A stretch of DNA of 7,590 nt from an uncultured Actinomycetes bacterium (GCA_903960645.1 CAJCBN010000121.1:1-7590); one strand, 5' to 3'. Positions 1 through 6,824 are shown, numbered from the stretch's first letter. Made by a program: numbers and translations. The notes: generated from the sequence alone by a model not told the origin.

Positions 1-1
1 C

Positions 2-121
2 AGTGGCCGACTGGTCCCGGTGATCGACCGCGCCTATCCGTGGTTCGAGGCGGCGGATGCGCTGGCGCACATGGAGGGGCCCGGCAAGGTCGGCAAGGTG
101 CTGCTCGACTTCGCCTCGTAG
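2..121 (+). CDS. C-terminal end of a zinc-binding dehydrogenase / quinone oxidoreductase-like protein (5' truncated by window)
   Basis: Only the last 39 residues are present, ending at a TAG (119-121). The reading frame runs open from the left edge, so the gene starts outside the window. The segment reads VPVIDRAYPWFEAADALAHM, followed by a Gly-Lys-Val-Gly-Lys-Val-Leu-Leu stretch. This is the characteristic tail of the medium-chain dehydrogenase/reductase superfamily (quinone oxidoreductase and related NADPH-dependent enzymes): a 'P-V-I-D-R-x-[YF]-P' strand, a helix of the 'EAADALAHM' type, and a final 'GK-hydrophobic-V-L' strand. These proteins are cytosolic NAD(P)H-dependent oxidoreductases. 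The substrate cannot be guessed because the Rossmann and catalytic domains lie outside the window. The next gene on this strand starts 144 bases later, so it is probably a separate transcription unit. Confidence 0.8.
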   Translation, partial: SGRLVPVIDRAYPWFEAADALAHMEGPGKVGKVLLDFAS

Positions 122-165
122 GCGGCCGCGCGGATCGTTCGTCCTCAGGCACCTGCGCGCCCACG

Positions 166-179
166 CGTAAGCACTTACG
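166..179. promoter_or_regulatory. Interrupted palindrome upstream of the sigma-like gene, possible operator
   Basis: CGTAAG (166-171) and CTTACG (174-179) are perfect inverted arms separated by two bases (CA). The site lies in the 144-base gap between the dehydrogenase stop (121) and the sigma-like start (266), about 90 bases before that start. The two-base centre fits a DNA-binding dyad better than an RNA hairpin, and no T-run follows, so a terminator is unlikely. Apart from this dyad and a weak CAGAAT (252-257) eight bases before the ATG, I see no clear promoter in the gap. One 6-bp-arm dyad can occur by chance. Confidence 0.25.
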
Positions 180-265
180 AGCGCTGGCCGACGAAGAGCC
201 ATCATGGACTTCCTCCGCCGCCTACCGCTTCCCTTCCCGTACCCGAACCGGCAGAATCAGCACGC

Positions 266-832
266 ATGCCCGACGACGCAGCCATCGACATCGAGCTCAC
301 ACGCCGGGCGCGAGCCGCGCACCGCACGGGCGACCTGGCGACGGCCCAGCGGCATGCGGCCGAGCTGTGGCTCCGCTACCAGCGGCAGGCAGTGGTCGCC
401 TCCCGCCGCGTGGCCCGCGGTGCAGAGCAGGACGACGTGCTCGGGTGCATCGGCGTGCGTTTCGTCCGCTGGGTCTACGCCGGTCACGAGGACCCGCGCA
501 ACATGATCGGGCTCATCAACCAGATGGCGTCGTTCGCCTACGGCGACGTCCAGCGCACCGAGGCCCGCCAGCCGCCCACGATCGAGGAGATCGACGGGGC
601 GGTCTACGAGGAGCACGAACTCGACGGCATCCTCGACCGCGACCTGCTCGAGCGCCTCTACCCCGTGCTCAACGAGCGCGAGCGCCTGATCATCGACCGC
701 ACCCTCGATGGCGTCGCCGACGATGCCATCGCCGCCGAGCTCGAGATCGACCCCAACAACCTCCACCAGATCCGCTGGCGGGCGCACAAGCGCCTGCGCG
801 CGGAGGCCGAGCGGCAAGAATTGGAGGCGTGA
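266..832 (+). CDS. ECF-like RNA polymerase sigma factor (diverged)
   Basis: 188 residues, within the usual ECF sigma range (about 160-220). Residues ~30-98 resemble sigma region 2: helices around ELWLRYQRQAVVASRRV, then GAEQDDVLGCIGVRFVRWV in the place of the usual 'AEDLVQETFLRAW' core-binding helix, then a helix ending DVQRTE. Residues ~127-178 are a good sigma region 4: LYPVLNERERLIIDRTLDG, then AIAAELEIDPNNLHQIRWRA with KRLR after it, a helix-turn-helix in which N164-R170 would lie in the recognition helix. Region 2 is more diverged than region 4. The protein should direct RNA polymerase to a private promoter set; its targets are unknown. The ATG at 266 is the first start codon in a frame with no nearby alternative. 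There is no Shine-Dalgarno, but a CAGAAT lies 8 bases upstream. The stop codon overlaps the next start (ATGA), so the two genes are coupled. It could be a non-sigma HTH protein that keeps only the region 4 fold. Confidence 0.75.
   Translation: MPDDAAIDIELTRRARAAHRTGDLATAQRHAAELWLRYQRQAVVASRRVARGAEQDDVLGCIGVRFVRWVYAGHEDPRNMIGLINQMASFAYGDVQRTEARQPPTIEEIDGAVYEEHELDGILDRDLLERLYPVLNERERLIIDRTLDGVADDAIAAELEIDPNNLHQIRWRAHKRLRAEAERQELEA
823..827 (+). promoter_or_regulatory. Strong Shine-Dalgarno for the second gene of the sigma operon
   Basis: GGAGG sits four bases before the ATG at 832, inside the last codons of the sigma-like gene. It fixes 832 as the start of the downstream gene. The same frame is open further upstream to position 40, but that part overlaps the sigma gene. 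Confidence 0.7.
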
Positions 833-1446
833 TGAACGACGACCTCGACATCCTCCTGGGCAATCTGCTCGTCGATGCCTGCGCCGCGCTCGACGAGCAG
901 CGCCTCGATGCCTTCGACGCCATCGTGGAGCGGGCGGGCGAGCACCGGCAGGAGCTCCTCGACATGGTCGACGTCGCGCTCTCGCTGCGCGGCCCTGCGG
1001 AGCCCAGTGCCGCGCAGGTCGAGGCGCTGGCCCTGTCGCCGATGTTCGACATGCGCCCGTGGCCCGAGATCCTCGAGTCGGCACGCCTCGCAGCCAGCAT
1101 CAAGCGCCCGACGCTGCTCGCGCAGCTGGCGGAGCGGCTCGGCATCCGCGGCGAGGCCGCCGCCGAGCGGTTGGAGGAGCGCTATCACGAGCTCGAAACC
1201 GGCCAGCTCGCCCCCGCCCGCGTGCAGCCCGCGCTGCTCGACGCGCTCGGCGACCTGCTGGGCGGGATCCGCGAGACGCTCGCGGCGACGCGCTTCAACC
1301 CGATGCCCGACCTTGGACCGTCAGCGGTGCTCAACCGGAGCGGGACGTTCGAGACCCACATGCTGATGGACGCCGCTCCGGCGACCTTCGAGCCCGAGCC
1401 GACGAGCGCTGCGGAGCGCAGGGTCGACGAACTCTTCGGCGTCTAG
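832..1446 (+). CDS. Hypothetical protein with weak XRE/HTH-like segment, coupled to the sigma factor
   Basis: 204 residues, acidic and largely helical by composition, with no signal peptide or membrane segment. I cannot assign it to a named family. Residues ~1-55 form a helix-rich part (DILLGNLLVDACAALDEQ and on). Residues ~92-145 carry the most informative segment: LLAQLAERLGIRGEAAAERL, then ERYHELETGQLAPARVQPAL, then LDALGDLLG. The order 'LAxxLG ... YxxLExGxLxPxxV...LxALxxLLG' recalls XRE-type regulators, though the recognition helix is not convincing. The C-terminal tail (about 155-204) has low complexity, with many Pro, Ala and Glu residues. The start has a strong GGAGG and overlaps the sigma stop by one base, so it is made together with the sigma-like protein and may bind or regulate it (anti-sigma role, inferred). 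The facing ImmA/IrrE peptidase makes it a candidate protease substrate, also inferred. The stop is TAG within CTAG. Confidence 0.7.
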   Translation: MNDDLDILLGNLLVDACAALDEQRLDAFDAIVERAGEHRQELLDMVDVALSLRGPAEPSAAQVEALALSPMFDMRPWPEILESARLAASIKRPTLLAQLAERLGIRGEAAAERLEERYHELETGQLAPARVQPALLDALGDLLGGIRETLAATRFNPMPDLGPSAVLNRSGTFETHMLMDAAPATFEPEPTSAAERRVDELFGV

Positions 1447-2012
1447 TCCAGGCCCTCGTAGTCGTGCCGTTGCGGGCGACGGGTGATGTAGCCGTAGTTG
1501 TAGAGCCGCCAGGCCATCGATAGCGCAGAGACGTTGAAGCGCTCGGCCTGCGCGACGACGTCCGCGCCGTGCACGTCAACAGCGGTGTGGATGCGAGCCT
1601 CGGGCATGAGGAGCTCGGCGGCGAAGCGGTTGGCCTCGCGTTCGCGGATCTGCTCGGGCGTCTTGGCCTGCTCGCGCGCCGCCGGAACGTGATCGTGCGT
1701 GCGCGTGACGACGAGGTCGGCGATGTCGTCCTTGTGCAGCTGCCAGTGACCGACCTCGTGCGCGATCGTGAAGCGGCGGCGGCGCGGCCAGCGCGCGCCC
1801 TCGGCGGCATTGACGGAGATCTCCCGCTCGCGGATCCGCAGCATCCCCGAGACGCCGTCGTCCAGCGGGGCGTCCTTGACGAGCAGCCCGAGGAACGACG
1901 CGGCGATGTCCTCCACGGGCACGACCTCGTCCCCATCCAGCGGATACACGTCGGCATAGCGCGCGAGCAGGTCGCGCGCCGCGAGGATCTCGCGATCTTC
2001 CGTGACAGCCAT
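1443..2012 (-). CDS. ImmA/IrrE family zinc metallopeptidase (peptidase M78 / DUF955)
   Basis: 189 residues. The zinc site is clear: FTIAHEVGHWQLH has HEVGH at residues 85-89 (His85, Glu86, His89), and QIREREANRFAAELLMP supplies the third ligand, probably Glu126, in the family's 'ExxAnxFAaeLLMP' helix. Upstream is the usual beta region (GMLRIREREISVNA). The C-terminus VSALSMAWRLYNYGYI matches the small helical tail of the family, where 'VSxxALxxRL' is common. Family members such as ImmA of ICEBs1 and IrrE/PprI of Deinococcus cleave HTH repressors (ImmR, DdrO) after a signal, often DNA damage. The substrate here is not shown. I chose the ATG at 2012 because a TACGAT box lies exactly 7 bases upstream, giving a leaderless start. 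The open frame continues to 2216 but there it only translates the tandem repeats. The gene converges on the sigma operon with a 4-base overlap and diverges from gltB. Confidence 0.92.
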   Translation of the reverse strand: MAVTEDREILAARDLLARYADVYPLDGDEVVPVEDIAASFLGLLVKDAPLDDGVSGMLRIREREISVNAAEGARWPRRRRFTIAHEVGHWQLHKDDIADLVVTRTHDHVPAAREQAKTPEQIREREANRFAAELLMPEARIHTAVDVHGADVVAQAERFNVSALSMAWRLYNYGYITRRPQRHDYEGLD

Positions 2013-2019
2013 GCGGTCT

Positions 2020-2025
2020 ATCGTA
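2020..2025 (-). promoter_or_regulatory. -10 box for a leaderless transcript of the ImmA-like gene
   Basis: On the minus strand TACGAT (TANNNT consensus) is followed by seven bases and then the ATG at 2012, with no Shine-Dalgarno between. This spacing puts the transcription start at or next to the A of the ATG, as in the leaderless mRNAs common in actinobacteria. I find no good -35 element at the normal distance, so expression may be weak or need an activator. Confidence 0.45.
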
Positions 2026-2065
2026 CCGAGCGCGCGGGCCAACCCGGCCCCAGAGATGCCAAGGC

Positions 2066-2162
2066 GCGGCAAATCGGGATCCGGATCCAAACCTGCACAA
2101 CCACGGCGAATCTGGATCCGGATCCAAACCTGCACAACCACGGCGAACCTGGATCCGGATCC
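2066..2162. repeat. 37-bp tandem repeats with embedded GGATCCGGATCC palindromes
   Basis: GGATCCGGATCC occurs at 2077-2088, 2114-2125 and 2151-2162, exactly 37 bases apart. The 25 bases that follow the first copy (AAACCTGCACAACCACGGCG and on) are repeated after the second copy with a single change, T to C at 2148. The bases before the first copy (2066-2076) match the end of a unit at 9 of 11 positions, so an older unit has partly decayed there. Each block is itself palindromic (14 bp TGGATCCGGATCCA at 2113-2126 and 2150-2163). A degraded relative, GATCCGGGTCC, lies at 2183-2193. The array is non-coding and lies between the divergent peptidase and gltB promoters. It could be an operator array, a REP-like element or a slippage product. 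Confidence 0.85.
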
Positions 2163-2237
2163 AGTTGTGCACCCCGTCGGTCGATCCGGGTCCGAAACGG
2201 CTGCAGTGCTGGCCATAAGCGGGCCTCAGACTCCCGC

Positions 2238-2268
2238 TGAACCAAATGGTTCACTAGTGAAGATCACT
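2238..2268. promoter_or_regulatory. Cluster of three overlapping dyads upstream of gltB, likely operator
   Basis: Three inverted repeats overlap in 31 bases. The first is TGAACCA-AA-TGGTTCA (2238-2253, 7-bp arms). The second is the perfect palindrome TTCACTAGTGAA (2250-2261). The third is AGTGA-AGA-TCACT (2256-2268). The segment is also AT-rich compared with its surroundings. It lies just upstream of the presumed gltB -35 region (2271-2276), a normal place for an activator site, and it could also act on the divergent peptidase gene. The binding protein is not identifiable from sequence. Confidence 0.5.
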
Positions 2269-2270
2269 GA

Positions 2271-2299
2271 TTCATCTGCACCGCCGGATCGAATACACT
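2271..2299 (+). promoter_or_regulatory. Presumed gltB promoter giving a leaderless mRNA
   Basis: TACACT (2294-2299, TANNNT) ends exactly seven bases before the gltB ATG at 2307, and there is no Shine-Dalgarno in front of that ATG. Seventeen bases upstream of this box is TTCATC (2271-2276), which matches TTGACA at three of six positions. The geometry predicts transcription starting at or beside the ATG. The weak -35 and the dyad cluster immediately upstream suggest that gltB needs an activator. Confidence 0.5.
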
Positions 2300-2306
2300 C
2301 CGGCGT

Positions 2307-5300
2307 ATGCGCAAGCCCGACCACAGCGGCGGTCTCTACGACCGGCGATTCGAGCACGATGCCTGCGGGCTCGGCACGGTCGTGCACCTCGATGGCGTGG
2401 CCTCGCACTCGGTGGTGGATCAGGCGCTGACCGTCCTCGAGCGTCTCGACCACCGTGGCGCCACCGGTGCCGATCCCGAGACCGGTGACGGCGCCGGCAT
2501 TCTCATCCAGATGCCGCACCGCTTCCTGGCGCGGGTCGCCAGCGAGGAGGGCATCGACCTGCCGGCCGCCGGCGACTACGGCATCGGCATGGTCTTCCTC
2601 CCCCACGACGCCGGCACGCGCCTGCGCTGCTCCGAGATCGCCGTGCGCATCGTCGCCGAGGAGGGTCATCGCGCCGTCGGCTGGCGCGAGGTCCCCGTCG
2701 TCCCCGAGGCGATCGGTCCCCTCGCCCGCGAGACCGCGCCGCTCGTCCGCCAGCTGATCATCGAGCGCCGCCACGGCTCGCTCGACGCCTTTGAGCGCAA
2801 GCTCTACGTGATCCGCCGTCGCATCCAGAAGACCGTCAACGCCGCCGGCATCTCCGACGCCGAGTTCGCGATCACGAGCATGTCGGCCAAGACCGTCGTC
2901 TACAAGGGCCTGCTGCGCGCCACGCAGGTGCGCTCCTACTACCCGGACCTGTCCGACCCCGACGTCGAATCGGCACTCGCCCTCGTCCACTCGCGCTTCT
3001 CCACCAACACGCTCGGTACGTGGGACCTCGCGCACCCGTTCAACATGATCGCGCACAACGGTGAGATCAACACGGTGCGCGGCAACACCAACTGGCTGTC
3101 CGCCCGCGAGCCGCAGCTGCACAGCAAACTGTTCGGCGGCGACCTGCAGAAGCTGTACCCGATCACGGAGGAGCGCTGGTCCGACTCGGCCAAGCTCGAC
3201 GCCGCCCTCGAGCTGATCGTCCAGGCCGGCCGGCCGCTTGAGCATGCGCTGGCCATGTTGATCCCGCCCGCCTGGAACGACAGCACCCTCGAGATCGACG
3301 ACGACGTCCGCGCCTTCTACGAGTACCACACCACGCTGATCGAGCCGTGGGACGGCCCCGCCGCCGTGATCGCCACCGACGGTGAGAAGGTCGTCGCCAC
3401 GCTGGACCGCAACGGGCTCCGCCCCGGCCGCTGGCTCCGCACGCGGGACGGCATCTGCGTCCTCGCCTCGGAGATCGGCGTCCTCGACATCCCCGAGTCG
3501 GAGATCGTCGAGACCGGGCGCCTCGAGCCGGGCCGCATGCTGATGTTCGACACCGCATCGGGCCGGGTCGTCCAGGACCGTGAGATCAAGCGCGTGCTGT
3601 CGCGCAAGCGTCCCTACCGCCAGTGGCTCGACCAGTACAAGCTGCACCTCGACGACCTCCGCCCGCAGCAGGGCATCGGCATCGACGAGCAGGCGCTCCC
3701 GCTCCAGCACCGCATCTTCGGCTACACCCGCGAAGACCTGTCGCTGCTGCTCACGCCGATGGCCACGACGGGCGGCGAGCCGCTCGGCTCCATGGGCGAC
3801 GACACGCCGCTGGCCGCGCTGACGAGCCGCAACCGCCTGCTCCCGTCGTACTTCAAGCAGCAGTTCGCGCAGGTGACGAACCCGCCCGTCGACTCCGAGC
3901 GCGAGCGCCTCGTGATGAGCCTGCGCGTCGGCGTCGGCGCGATCGGGAACCTGCTGACGGAGACGCCCGAGCACTGCCGCCGCGTCACGACGCTGTCGCC
4001 GATCCTGACGAACGGCGACCTCGAGAAGCTGCGCGCGCTCCGCCGCGACGGCTTCCGCGCCGCAACGATCTCGACGCTCTACCCCGTCGCCGACGGCGAG
4101 CAGGGGCTGGCCCGCGCCCTCGAGATGGTCTCCCGCGAGGCCTCGCAACTGGTCTGGAGCGGCACGACGATCGTGATCCTGTCGGATCGCGGGGCCGACG
4201 AGACGATGGCGCCGATCCCGCCGCTCCTCGCGACCGCCGCCGTTCACTCGCACCTCGTCCGGCAGGGTGCGCGCACGATGTGCGGCCTCGTCGTCGAGTC
4301 GGGCGAGCCGCGCGAGACCATGCACATGGCGCTCCTGATCGGCTACGGCGCGGCCGCGGTCAACCCGTATATCGCCCTCGAGACCCTGCGCGACCTGCAC
4401 GCCAAGGGCGAGTTTGGGGACCTCGAGCTCGGCGAGGCGCGCAAGCGCTACGTCCAGGCGCTCGGCAAGGGCCTCCTGAAGATCTGCTCGAAGATGGGCA
4501 TCTCGACGATCCAGAGCTATCGCGGTGCGCAGATCTTCGAGGCGGTCGGTCTCGGCCGCACGCTGGTCGACCGCTACTTCCCCGGCACCATCTCGCGCGT
4601 CGGCGGCCTTGAGCTCGGCGATATCGCGGACGAGATCCGCGAGCGCTACGCACTCGACGTCGATCCGCTCCAGCCGGAGGATCTCCTTGACGCCGGCGGC
4701 GAGTACCAGTTCCGCATCGGTGGCGAGCGCCACGCGTGGCGCCCCGAGTCGATCGTCAACCTGCAGCGCGCCGTCCGGGATGACGCCTACGCGAGCTACC
4801 GCGCCTTCGCCGACGAGATCGACGCGGGTACGGATCGGGCGATCTCGCTGCGCGACGTGCTCGAGCTCGTGCCGGCGGGGCCCCCGCTGCCGCTCGACGA
4901 GATCGAGCCGTCCAGCGAGATCGTCAAGCGCTTCGTGACGGGCGCGATGAGCATGGGCTCGATCTCGCGCGAGGCGCACGAGACGCTCGCGATCGCGATG
5001 AACCGGCTCGGCGGCCGCTCGAACACCGGCGAGGGCGGCGAGGATCCCGTGCGCTCGACCCCGGACGCGAACGGCGACCTGCGCCGCTCCGCGATCAAGC
5101 AGGTCGCCTCGGGCCGCTTCGGCGTGACCGCTCCCTACCTCGTTGATGCGGACCAGATCCAGATCAAGATGGCGCAGGGCGCGAAGCCCGGCGAGGGCGG
5201 CCAGCTGCCGGGCCACAAGGTCGACGACTACATCGCACGGCTCCGCCACTCGACCCCGGGCGTCGGTCTGATCAGCCCGCCGCCGCACCACGACATCTAC

Positions 5301-6824
5301 TCGATCGAGGATCTCGCGCAGCTGATCCACGACCTCAAGTGCGTCAACCCGGCTGCCGACATCTCCGTCAAGCTCGTGGCCGAGGCCGGCGTCGGCACCG
5401 TCGCCGCGGGCGTCGCGAAGGCGAAGGCGGAGCACATCGTCATCTCCGGCCACGACGGCGGCACCGGCGCGTCACCGCTGTCGAGCCTCAAGTACGCCGG
5501 GCTGCCATGGGAGATGGGCCTCGCCGAGGCGCACGAGGTGCTGGTGATGAACGACCTTCGCGGCCAGGTGACGCTGCAGGTCGACGGCGGGCTGCGCACC
5601 GGCCGCGACGTCCTCGTCGGCGCGCTCCTCGGCGCCGAGGAGTTTGGCTTCTCCACCGCCCCGCTGATCGCAGCTGGCTGCATCATGATGCGCGTCTGCC
5701 ACCTCAACACGTGCCCCGTCGGCATCGCCACGCAGGATCCGGTGCTGCGCGAGCGCTTCCGCGGCACGCCCGAGCAGATCGTCCGCTACTTCCTGTTCGT
5801 CGCCGAGCACCTGCGCGAGTTGATGGCAGAGCTCGGTGTGCGTACCGTCGACGACCTGATCGGTCGCCGCGATCTTCTGCGCGAGCGCACGGAGCGCCCG
5901 GTCTGGCTCGAGAGCCTCGACCTCACCCCGCTCCTCGCCCATGCCCGCCAGGCCGGCGAGCCGGCACCGATCCGTACGAGCCCCCAGCACCATGCCCTGG
6001 AGGACAAGCTCGACCCCGCGATCATCGTCGAGGCCGAACCGGCACTCGCCACCGGCACGCCGATCGTGATCGAGCGCCGGATCCAGAACATCAACCGCAC
6101 CTTCGGCGCGATGCTGGCGGGCGAGATCGTCCGTCGCGTCGGTCCGCAGGGCCTGCCCGACGGCACGATCACGCTGCGGGTTCACGGTGCCGGCGGGCAG
6201 AGCTTCGGCGCCTTCGCGATGACCGGCACCGACATCGAACTGACCGGCCCCGTCAACGACTACCTCGGCAAGGGCCTGTCTGGCGGTCGCATCGCGGTCC
6301 GCGCGGCTGCCGACGCCGGCTACGACGTCGCGCACTCGACCTACGTCGGCAACGTCGCTCTCTACGGTGCCACCAGCGGTCAGGCCTTCCTGCGCGGCCG
6401 CGCCGGCGAGCGCTTCTGCGTCCGCAACTCGGGCGCGACCGCGGTCGTCGAGGGGGTCGGCGACCACGGCTGCGAGTACATGACCGGCGGCGTCGCCGTC
6501 ATCCTCGGCCCGACCGGCCGCAACTTCGCCGCGGGCATGTCCGGTGGCGTCGCCTACGTGCTGGACGCCGACGGCCGCTTCGCACAGCGCGTCAACCCCG
6601 CCAGCGTCTCGCTGGAGCCCGTCGAGGCCGCTGCGGATCGCGAGCTCCTCAAAGCACTGCTGGAAGAGCACGTCGCGCGCACCGACTCCCCGGTCGCCGC
6701 CGCGCTGCTGAAGGACTGGACCGGTGCGCTCAAGCGCTTCGTGAAGGTCATGCCCGACGACTACGCGCGCGTGCTCGCCGAACGTGCCGCCCGCGACGAA
6801 GAGGCGGCGATCGCCGGTGACTGA
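2307..6824 (+). CDS. gltB: Glutamate synthase (NADPH-type), large (alpha) subunit
   Basis: 1505 residues, the normal length. The protein takes ammonia from glutamine and channels it to 2-oxoglutarate, forming glutamate on FMN with electrons from GltD. Residues 1-19 are a short propeptide. Cys20 in HDACGLG becomes the N-terminal nucleophile of the class II amidotransferase domain (to ~430), with HSRFSTN (228-234) and HNGEIN (250-255) for glutamine binding. A central domain follows (~475-770). The FMN/2-oxoglutarate domain (~820-1190) has SNTGEGGED near 905, KMAQGAKPGEGGQLPGHKV near 955, ISPPPHHDIYSIEDL near 990 and HDGGTGASP near 1048. Cys1125, Cys1131 and Cys1136 (Cx5Cx4C) match the ligands of the 3Fe-4S cluster. 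The glycine-rich C-terminal domain covers ~1250-1440. The start is forced: an in-frame TGA lies at 2268 with no other start codon before 2307. The end overlaps gltD by 8 bases. All key residues are intact. Confidence 0.98.
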   Translation: MRKPDHSGGLYDRRFEHDACGLGTVVHLDGVASHSVVDQALTVLERLDHRGATGADPETGDGAGILIQMPHRFLARVASEEGIDLPAAGDYGIGMVFLPHDAGTRLRCSEIAVRIVAEEGHRAVGWREVPVVPEAIGPLARETAPLVRQLIIERRHGSLDAFERKLYVIRRRIQKTVNAAGISDAEFAITSMSAKTVVYKGLLRATQVRSYYPDLSDPDVESALALVHSRFSTNTLGTWDLAHPFNMIAHNGEINTVRGNTNWLSAREPQLHSKLFGGDLQKLYPITEERWSDSAKLDAALELIVQAGRPLEHALAMLIPPAWNDSTLEIDDDVRAFYEYHTTLIEPWDGPAAVIATDGEKVVATLDRNGLRPGRWLRTRDGICVLASEIGVLDIPESEIVETGRLEPGRMLMFDTASGRVVQDREIKRVLSRKRPYRQWLDQYKLHLDDLRPQQGIGIDEQALPLQHRIFGYTREDLSLLLTPMATTGGEPLGSMGDDTPLAALTSRNRLLPSYFKQQFAQVTNPPVDSERERLVMSLRVGVGAIGNLLTETPEHCRRVTTLSPILTNGDLEKLRALRRDGFRAATISTLYPVADGEQGLARALEMVSREASQLVWSGTTIVILSDRGADETMAPIPPLLATAAVHSHLVRQGARTMCGLVVESGEPRETMHMALLIGYGAAAVNPYIALETLRDLHAKGEFGDLELGEARKRYVQALGKGLLKICSKMGISTIQSYRGAQIFEAVGLGRTLVDRYFPGTISRVGGLELGDIADEIRERYALDVDPLQPEDLLDAGGEYQFRIGGERHAWRPESIVNLQRAVRDDAYASYRAFADEIDAGTDRAISLRDVLELVPAGPPLPLDEIEPSSEIVKRFVTGAMSMGSISREAHETLAIAMNRLGGRSNTGEGGEDPVRSTPDANGDLRRSAIKQVASGRFGVTAPYLVDADQIQIKMAQGAKPGEGGQLPGHKVDDYIARLRHSTPGVGLISPPPHHDIYSIEDLAQLIHDLKCVNPAADISVKLVAEAGVGTVAAGVAKAKAEHIVISGHDGGTGASPLSSLKYAGLPWEMGLAEAHEVLVMNDLRGQVTLQVDGGLRTGRDVLVGALLGAEEFGFSTAPLIAAGCIMMRVCHLNTCPVGIATQDPVLRERFRGTPEQIVRYFLFVAEHLRELMAELGVRTVDDLIGRRDLLRERTERPVWLESLDLTPLLAHARQAGEPAPIRTSPQHHALEDKLDPAIIVEAEPALATGTPIVIERRIQNINRTFGAMLAGEIVRRVGPQGLPDGTITLRVHGAGGQSFGAFAMTGTDIELTGPVNDYLGKGLSGGRIAVRAAADAGYDVAHSTYVGNVALYGATSGQAFLRGRAGERFCVRNSGATAVVEGVGDHGCEYMTGGVAVILGPTGRNFAAGMSGGVAYVLDADGRFAQRVNPASVSLEPVEAAADRELLKALLEEHVARTDSPVAAALLKDWTGALKRFVKVMPDDYARVLAERAARDEEAAIAGD

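Noticed and set aside
40..831. In-frame upstream extension of the gene at 832
   Set aside because: It overlaps the dehydrogenase tail and the whole sigma-like gene, and its translation is Arg/Ala/Pro-rich. The strong GGAGG at 823-827 and the ATGA overlap mark 832 as the start.
2066..2162. CRISPR array
   Set aside because: The 37-bp units are directly adjacent with no variable spacers, and there are no cas genes nearby.
2013..2216. N-terminal extension of the ImmA-like peptidase
   Set aside because: It would translate the tandem repeats into repeated Asp-Pro and Ile-Arg-Ile motifs unlike the family, and it would include the TACGAT promoter box.
2218..2238. Hairpin AGCGGG...CCCGCT as an intrinsic terminator
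   Set aside because: The stem is only 6 bp with a 9-base loop and no T-run follows. No gene on either strand ends here, since the neighbours diverge from this gap.
2226..5453. Very long open frame (1075 codons) on the minus strand opposite gltB
   Set aside because: It lies antisense to a certain gltB gene. Its translation is a monotonous Arg/Ala/Asp/Val/Leu mix with no recognisable domain, as expected from GC-rich codons read on the opposite strand.
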